Source: JAGNZR01 sp051656905
Lineage (GTDB): Bacteria; Fusobacteriota; Fusobacteriia; Fusobacteriales; Fusobacteriaceae
Length of the DNA: 20,096 nt
NCBI GenBank assembly: GCA_051656905.1
Contig: JBOFJQ010000001.1
Span: 1 to 20,096 of the forward strand
Direction: 5' to 3'
Below the pieces are notes generated by a model. That model ran no database searches and was not told where the DNA came from. It saw only the letters and a program-made list of their open reading frames with translations. Positions 15,091-20,096 of the stretch are shown piece by piece; positions within the stretch are counted from its first letter, which is position 1, and each line of letters opens with the position of its first letter. The translations under genes and the position numbers were made by a program.

Positions 15091-15104
15091 AAGCTTCACC
15101 ACCT
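15088..15104 (-). promoter_or_regulatory. Ribosome binding site deciding the disA start
   Basis: AGGTGG (15104-15099), 8 bases, then GTG (15090-15088). The upstream tandem GTG codons at 15102 and 15099 overlap this site and have no other Shine-Dalgarno, so they are unlikely starts. Confidence 0.6.
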
Positions 15105-15139
15105 ATTCTGATATTTAAAACTTATATATTACTCACATC

Positions 15140-16516
15140 CTACAAGATTCTATCTTTTACTTCTTCTAAATTTTTTAAATATATTATTTTCAAATTGTAT
15201 TTATTTTTTTCAATCTCTTTTTTATTTGAAAAAGGAACATACACACCTTTAAAACCTAATTTTTCAAGCTCTCTTAGTCTTCTATCAATAAAGAAAACTT
15301 TTCTTATCTCTCCACGTAGACCTAGCTCACCTATTGCTGCTATCTTTTGACTTATAGGTATATTTTTATATGCTGACAACATAGCTATCAATACTCCTAA
15401 ATCAGCACTGGGGTCCTTCATTACAATTCCACCTGGAATATTTATAAATATATCTTTATTTCCTAGCATCATCTCTAATCTTTTCTCAGCTATAGCTGTT
15501 AGTATCTGTATTCTATTTCTATCATAGCCTTGAACAACTCTTTTAGGAATTCCTATTGTCATATCTGTTAATAAAGATTGAACCTCTAACAAAAATACTT
15601 TTGTTCCCTCTAATATTGGAACAACCATACTTCCTATATTTTTTTCATCTCTTTCACTCAAAAAAAATTCTGAAGAATTTTTTACCTCTTTCATACCATT
15701 CTCTTCCATACTAAAAACAGCTAGCTCATTTACTGATCCAAATCTATTTTTACTACTTCTTAAAATTCTATAAAACAGCCCTTCTTCCCCTTCAAAACTA
15801 AATACTGCATCTACAATATGTTCTAAAAGTTTAGGTCCTGCTAGTTTCCCATCCTTAGTTATATGACCAACTATAAAAAATGGAATATTTAATGTTTTTG
15901 CTACTTCAACTATTTTTAAAGCACACTCTCTTATCTGAGTTGGTGTTCCTGACATTGAATCATAAGTTGAACTATAAATAGTCTGTATGGAATCAATTAC
16001 TACAACTTTAGGTTTCTTAGTGTTTATATACTCAACTATTGCTTCAATATCAGTTTCAGACATTAGAAAAAGATTTTTTCCACTTACTCCTAATCTTTCC
16101 CCTCTATTTTTTATTTGCATAGGAGATTCTTCCCCTGATATATAAAGTACTTCTCCATAATTCGTATACTCGTTAATAAGTTGCAAAAGAAGTGTAGATT
16201 TTCCAATTCCAGGGTTTCCTGTTATTAAAACTACCTCACCTTTTACTAAGCCACCACCTAATAATCTATCAAACTCTTCAATTGAACTTTTGTATCTAAA
16301 ATTTTCTTCAACTATGATTTCATCAAATTGGAATATTTTTTTACTACTAGAGTCCAGGTTTATAGCTTTATTAATGTTAACTCCACTTTTAGGAAGAGTC
16401 ATTTCAATCTCTTCGTCAAAACTTCCCCATTCTCCACATTGTGGGCATTTCCCAATCCATTTTAGAGTTTTATAGCCACACTGATTACAAACATAAAAAG
16501 ATTTAGTTTTAGCCAT
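15140..16516 (-). CDS. radA: DNA repair protein RadA
   Basis: RadA (Sms) is a RecA-like ATPase that drives branch migration of recombination intermediates. The 458-residue protein has an N-terminal C4 zinc finger (C10, C13, C24, C27), a RecA-type core with Walker A GNPGIGKST (100-108), Walker B VVVIDS (171-176) and the RadA signature KNRFG (256-260), and a C-terminal Lon-protease-like domain without peptidase function. TAGGAG lies upstream of the ATG, and the gene begins 30 bases after coaD. The following gene is disA, a conserved pairing linking repair with cyclic di-AMP. Confidence 0.97.
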   Translation of the reverse strand: MAKTKSFYVCNQCGYKTLKWIGKCPQCGEWGSFDEEIEMTLPKSGVNINKAINLDSSSKKIFQFDEIIVEENFRYKSSIEEFDRLLGGGLVKGEVVLITGNPGIGKSTLLLQLINEYTNYGEVLYISGEESPMQIKNRGERLGVSGKNLFLMSETDIEAIVEYINTKKPKVVVIDSIQTIYSSTYDSMSGTPTQIRECALKIVEVAKTLNIPFFIVGHITKDGKLAGPKLLEHIVDAVFSFEGEEGLFYRILRSSKNRFGSVNELAVFSMEENGMKEVKNSSEFFLSERDEKNIGSMVVPILEGTKVFLLEVQSLLTDMTIGIPKRVVQGYDRNRIQILTAIAEKRLEMMLGNKDIFINIPGGIVMKDPSADLGVLIAMLSAYKNIPISQKIAAIGELGLRGEIRKVFFIDRRLRELEKLGFKGVYVPFSNKKEIEKNKYNLKIIYLKNLEEVKDRIL

Positions 16517-16546
16517 TGTTTCTCCTAATGTTATTTTTTATTTTTC

Positions 16547-17041
16547 CTATTTTAAATTTATTCTAGAAATTTTTTCAATCACCTTTTTTTCTACATATTC
16601 ATCTAGATAAAACTTTAAGTTCCCGCCATTTAAAGCTACATCTCTCACTACTGTAGAACTTAAATACATGAACTCTTTTCTTGCAGGGATAAATACTGTT
16701 TCAACTTTTTCAGAAGAAATTTCATAATTAGCATAAGCCATTGCAAGTTCATACTCATAGTCAGAAACTGCTCTTATTCCTCTGTAAATAAGATTTATTT
16801 CATTTTTTTCCATAAAATCTACTAAAAGACCGTCAAAGCTTGTTACTTCTATATTTTTATACTCTTTAAAACTTTCTTTTACCATGTCCAATCTCTCTTC
16901 TAAATTAAACATATATTTCTTATTTACATTATTCAATACTGCAACTATAAGTTTATCACATATCTTTGCTGCCCTTACTATTATATCTACATGCCCTCTT
17001 GTAATTGGATCAAAGCTTCCTGAGTAAATAGCTTTTTTCAT
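16547..17041 (-). CDS. coaD: Phosphopantetheine adenylyltransferase
   Basis: CoaD joins 4'-phosphopantetheine and ATP to form dephospho-CoA, the penultimate step of coenzyme A synthesis. The 164-residue nucleotidyltransferase shows GSFDPITRGH (8-17) with the TxGH nucleotide-binding motif, the YRGIR loop (86-90) and the SSTVVRD motif (128-134). GGAGG precedes the ATG and the gene starts 20 bases after rng. Its place among RNA and DNA genes probably reflects operon packing rather than a shared pathway. Confidence 0.97.
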   Translation of the reverse strand: MKKAIYSGSFDPITRGHVDIIVRAAKICDKLIVAVLNNVNKKYMFNLEERLDMVKESFKEYKNIEVTSFDGLLVDFMEKNEINLIYRGIRAVSDYEYELAMAYANYEISSEKVETVFIPARKEFMYLSSTVVRDVALNGGNLKFYLDEYVEKKVIEKISRINLK

Positions 17042-17061
17042 TATAATCCTCCACTAAACAT

Positions 17062-18525
17062 TTACTTTACCATCTCAATTTTATAAGATTTTTCTAAAAT
17101 ATTCTCAGATAGTTTTTCAATTTTTAAAATTAGTCCTTCTTTTTCTACAAAAGCTTCAATAAAATCTATATAACTTTCTCTTATTTTTACATATAAATCA
17201 TCTTTTAAGAAAAGAGTTATTTGAGAAAAATCTTTATGACAAGTAATCTCTCTAATCTCTCTTAAAATATCCTCTATTTGAGCCTCTTTTGATTTTACTT
17301 TACCTAATCCTTTGCAAGTTGGACACTCTTCATAAAAATGTGAACTTAGAGGAACTCCTACTCTTTTTCTTGTCATTTCCACAAGATTCAAATCTGTAAA
17401 ATGGATAATTTCATTTTTTACTCTATCTTTTTTTAAATTAGATTCTAACACTTTAATTAAATTTTCTCTGTTTTCTTCTAATTTCATGTCAATAAAATCT
17501 ATTATTATTATTCCACCAATATTTCTAAGTCTTAGTTGTCTTGGAATCTCCTTAGCAGCTTCCATGTTAGTTATAAATATAGTTTCTTCAAAATCCTTAT
17601 TCCCTATATTTTTTCCTGTATTAACATCTATAGAAGTCAAAGCTTCTGTTGTTTCTATTACTAAGTATCCTCCACACTGAAGTGGAACTACTTTTTTCAA
17701 AGCTTTTTCAACTACTTCTGTTATAGCATACTCTTCAAAAATATCTTCATCATCGTTAACTAACTTTATTTTAGTAAGATTGTTTCTATCTCCAAAGGTA
17801 TTAATATAATTTATCATATCCCAATAAGATTCTTCATGATTTATAACAATCTCATCAACATCTTTTCCAAAAATATCCCTTGCAATAGTCTTACAAAGAT
17901 TATTTTCCATATAAAGAATCTCTCCAACCTTAGAGTTCTTAAATTTATCTTCTAAATTTTTCCAAGCTATTAGTAAATAAGTTAACTCTCTTTCAAAATG
18001 AAAAACACTTTTTCCTGCAGCTTGAGTCCTTACAATAACCCCAAACCCTTTAGGAAGTATCTCTTCTATAATATCTTTTAGTCTCTCTTTTTCATTTGGA
18101 TCTTCAATTTTTTTAGAAAGTGAAATCTTGTCAGAATTAGGAATAAGTACTAAATTTTTTCCCGGAAGAGTATAGTTAGTTGTCAGTCTTACACCTTTAT
18201 TCCCTGTTGGTTCTGTTAACACTTGAACAATTAATTCTTCACCTATTTTTATTAACTTATCTATTCCAACCTCTTTATTTTTTGTTCTAAAAGAGTGATC
18301 AAAATCTTTTAAGTTTTCAATATGAAGAAAACCATTTTTCTCTCTACCTATATCCACAAAAGCTGACTCTATTCCAGGGACTACATTTATAACTTTCCCC
18401 TTAAAATATACACCGTTTAATTGACCTTCCCCTAACTTTTCAATAAATAGCTCTTCAACTATATTATCTTCTAAAATAGCTGCTCTATATCCAAAAATAT
18501 CTTTATTCAAAACAACTCTTCTCAT
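17062..18525 (-). CDS. rng: Ribonuclease E/G family endoribonuclease
   Basis: This 487-residue protein is RNase G-sized, lacking the long C-terminal scaffold of RNase E. It has an S1 RNA-binding domain (about 35-125), the catalytic DNase I-like region with metal aspartates D300 (TSIDVNTG) and D343 (IIDFIDMK), and the zinc-link CPTCKG (C401, C404) that joins subunits. It should cut single-stranded A/U-rich RNA in rRNA maturation and mRNA decay. AGGTGATAGG precedes the ATG, which overlaps the stop codon of the radical SAM gene by four bases (ATGA), indicating translational coupling. Naming as RNase G rather than a short RNase E rests on length only. Confidence 0.94.
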   Translation of the reverse strand: MRRVVLNKDIFGYRAAILEDNIVEELFIEKLGEGQLNGVYFKGKVINVVPGIESAFVDIGREKNGFLHIENLKDFDHSFRTKNKEVGIDKLIKIGEELIVQVLTEPTGNKGVRLTTNYTLPGKNLVLIPNSDKISLSKKIEDPNEKERLKDIIEEILPKGFGVIVRTQAAGKSVFHFERELTYLLIAWKNLEDKFKNSKVGEILYMENNLCKTIARDIFGKDVDEIVINHEESYWDMINYINTFGDRNNLTKIKLVNDDEDIFEEYAITEVVEKALKKVVPLQCGGYLVIETTEALTSIDVNTGKNIGNKDFEETIFITNMEAAKEIPRQLRLRNIGGIIIIDFIDMKLEENRENLIKVLESNLKKDRVKNEIIHFTDLNLVEMTRKRVGVPLSSHFYEECPTCKGLGKVKSKEAQIEDILREIREITCHKDFSQITLFLKDDLYVKIRESYIDFIEAFVEKEGLILKIEKLSENILEKSYKIEMVK

Positions 18526-19553
18526 AATCCTATCACCTTACTTAAAATATCTTTTCTTGTATAATTTATAGAATTTACTGAAATTGTATTTAAAGATAAA
18601 TTATTATTTATTTTTATACTTAGAATATTCTTGTATCTTTGCTTATTTATACCTTTATTCCCTAAAATTTTAGATATATTTTTTTCATTAGCCTCAATAT
18701 CAAGTTTTAACTCTTTATCCTTTAATAAATATTCAAAAAAAAGAGAGTATATTTCCCCCTCTAATAAATCTCTAAAAGCTGGATGAAATGGCCCATCTAA
18801 AATTACTCCCTCCTCTCTTAAATCTTCTGAAGGTTGTAATCCTACTCTTATTATTTTAATATTGTTAAACTCTATAAGAGAGTATATTCTTACCCCTACT
18901 TTAACAGCTTCTTCCACTGTATAAGGTCTATACTCCTTATTTAAAAACATCTCTTCCATCTTTGTTCCACTTAAAACTAAACTAGGATAAATTCTTACCA
19001 TATCCGGTTTTAACTCTACTACTTTTTTTGCAGTTTCATAATCTGTATCAAAAGTTGCACCAGGTAACCCTAACATTATTTGAATTCCAAGATTTATATT
19101 ATATTTTTTTATAAGCTCTATACTTTTATATACTACGTCAACTTTATAATTTCTAGCTGTTAAATCCAAAACTTTCTGATTTAAAGATTGGACTCCTAGC
19201 TCAATTACTTTTACATTATAATCTTTTAATTGTTGCAATATTGCATCGTCTATACAGTCTGGTCTAGTAGATATTCTAATTCCACTAACTTGATTATTCT
19301 GAATAAATGGTTGAACAACTTGCAAATATTCTTTTTGTAAATTAAATGATAATCCTGTAAAAGTTCCACCAAAAAATGCTACTTCTATCTCTCCATTTTT
19401 AGGTAAAAATTCTAAATACTCTTCAATTGTTTTTAAAACATCTTCAGGAGTTGTATCTGTCTCTACTCCATTTATTTTTTTCTGATTGCAAAATACACAA
19501 GAATTTGGACACCCTATATGATTTATAAAAATAGGTATATTATAGTGTCTCAT
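18522..19553 (-). CDS. Elp3-like radical SAM protein without acetyltransferase domain
   Basis: This 343-residue protein has the radical SAM cluster motif C15-x3-C19-x2-C22 (GCPNSCVFCNQ), the FFGGTFTG glycine-rich strand (about 60-67) for SAM binding, and the Elp3-type ISTRPDCID and ELGVQSLN segments. Elp3 proper carries a C-terminal GNAT domain; here only about 100 residues follow the core and no acetyl-CoA motif is visible, so this is the short bacterial group of unknown substrate. A tRNA-modifying role is plausible but unproven. In clostridia such a gene also sits beside rnc. Its ATG lies inside the last codons of rnc (14-base overlap), with AGAGGT as ribosome site within rnc. Confidence 0.9.
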   Translation of the reverse strand: MRHYNIPIFINHIGCPNSCVFCNQKKINGVETDTTPEDVLKTIEEYLEFLPKNGEIEVAFFGGTFTGLSFNLQKEYLQVVQPFIQNNQVSGIRISTRPDCIDDAILQQLKDYNVKVIELGVQSLNQKVLDLTARNYKVDVVYKSIELIKKYNINLGIQIMLGLPGATFDTDYETAKKVVELKPDMVRIYPSLVLSGTKMEEMFLNKEYRPYTVEEAVKVGVRIYSLIEFNNIKIIRVGLQPSEDLREEGVILDGPFHPAFRDLLEGEIYSLFFEYLLKDKELKLDIEANEKNISKILGNKGINKQRYKNILSIKINNNLSLNTISVNSINYTRKDILSKVIGL

Positions 19554-20096
19554 TATTCAATACCTCTATCTTCTTCAATAAATTTTTAGCAGCTAATTGC
19601 TCTGCATTTTTTTTATTTTTTCCCACTCCAACACCTATCTTGTCATCTCCAATTTTAACTATAATTTCAAAAGTTTTATTGTGGTCAGGTCCATCTTCTT
19701 TACTTAAGATGTAAACTGGAGTACATTTATATTCTTTTTGCATATGCTCCTGTAATATAGTTTTGTAATCTAGTATCTCTTCATCACTTTCTATATTATC
19801 TATCCACTGCTTTAAATGTTTTAAAACAATCTCTCTTAAACTCACATAATCAGAATCTAAATAAATAGCTCCCAATACAGCTTCAAACACATCCCCTAAT
19901 ATAGAACTTCTTACTCTTCCCCCTGTAATCTCTTCCCCTTTGCTAAGTAGCAAATATTCTCCTATTCCCAACTCTTTTGAAACTCTAGATAAAACTGGTT
20001 CACTAACTATCATAGATTTTAATCTAGCTAGCTCTCCTTCTGGTGAGCTAGCTAGATTAATGTAAAGATATTCTGCAACTACTAAGTCTAAAACTG
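19540..20096 (-). CDS. rnc: Ribonuclease III (5' end beyond the window)
   Basis: The frame stays open through the window edge: 27 codons precede the first internal ATG (20013) and read like the RNase III core (LDLVVAEYLY, then SSPEGELARLK). 184 residues are visible; the start and the first catalytic motif (ExLGDA) lie outside. Within the visible part are KGEEITGGR, the second catalytic segment GDVFEAVLGAIYLD, and a C-terminal double-stranded-RNA-binding domain (DYKTILQEH to AAKNLLKKI). The enzyme cuts double-stranded RNA in rRNA processing and mRNA control. It leads into the radical SAM gene with a 14-base overlap. Its coding sequence contains a long perfect hairpin. Confidence 0.95.
   Translation of the reverse strand, partial: VLDLVVAEYLYINLASSPEGELARLKSMIVSEPVLSRVSKELGIGEYLLLSKGEEITGGRVRSSILGDVFEAVLGAIYLDSDYVSLREIVLKHLKQWIDNIESDEEILDYKTILQEHMQKEYKCTPVYILSKEDGPDHNKTFEIIVKIGDDKIGVGVGKNKKNAEQLAAKNLLKKIEVLNNETL
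20019..20060 (-). repeat. 16-bp perfect inverted repeat inside rnc
   Basis: The arms 20019-20034 and 20045-20060 are perfectly complementary with a 10-base loop. In the message this forms a 16-bp stem with six G-C pairs, strong for this genome. It covers the codons for roughly NLASSPEGELARL. Because the coding frame is intact, the structure comes from codon choice as well as protein sequence. An RNase III target in its own mRNA is inferred. Confidence 0.7.

Noticed and set aside
20014..20096. rnc starting at the ATG at 20013
   Set aside because: The frame is open to the window edge and the upstream codons encode recognisable RNase III sequence, so the ATG is internal.

Overview
The window is about 30% G+C, and every supported gene lies on the minus strand. 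The protein set combines Firmicute-like genes (DisA, RadA, a Pdp-type phosphorylase, MEP-pathway IspG) with strong Shine-Dalgarno sites, very A/T-rich spacers and an ECF sigma factor next to membrane and exported partner genes. This fits a member of the Fusobacteriota (Fusobacterium/Cetobacterium-like). That assignment is inferred from gene content and codon bias, not from a search.

Read in the direction of transcription (high to low coordinates), the first block (20096-14020) is a compact information-processing operon: rnc (5' end cut by the window edge), an Elp3-like radical SAM gene, rng (RNase E/G), coaD, radA and disA. Genes overlap or lie a few bases apart, and a weak poly-U terminator follows disA. 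A 16-bp perfect inverted repeat with a 10-base loop lies inside the rnc coding sequence, a possible RNase III substrate in its own message.

The second block (13957-7435) handles nucleosides. A single gene for a BMP-family nucleoside-binding lipoprotein has its own palindromic operator candidate, promoter and terminator. It is followed by pdp-deoC-deoB-deoD-cdd-ogg, which together convert purine and pyrimidine nucleosides to free bases, acetaldehyde and glyceraldehyde-3-phosphate, and end with an 8-oxoguanine glycosylase. The pdp promoter is nearly consensus and drives a leader of about 187 bases containing a terminator-like hairpin. An 18-base element matching at 17 positions occurs just upstream of both the lipoprotein and the pdp promoters, suggesting shared control.

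The third block (7392-2565) is miaB-rho-LysM/M23 peptidase-ispG. MiaB very probably starts at a TTG codon with an ideal ribosome binding site, 26 codons inside the longest reading frame.

The last block holds a three-gene stress-signalling cassette: an ECF sigma factor, a 106-residue single-pass membrane protein (likely anti-sigma) and an exported helical protein with CpxP/Spy/CnrX-like character, ended by a strong A/T hairpin terminator. prfA follows from its own consensus promoter, which overlaps that terminator's U-tract, and has its own terminator at the window edge. The sigma cassette, the pdp leader, the shared upstream element and the hairpin inside rnc are the parts most worth following up. 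No mobile element, CRISPR array, tRNA or rRNA was seen.
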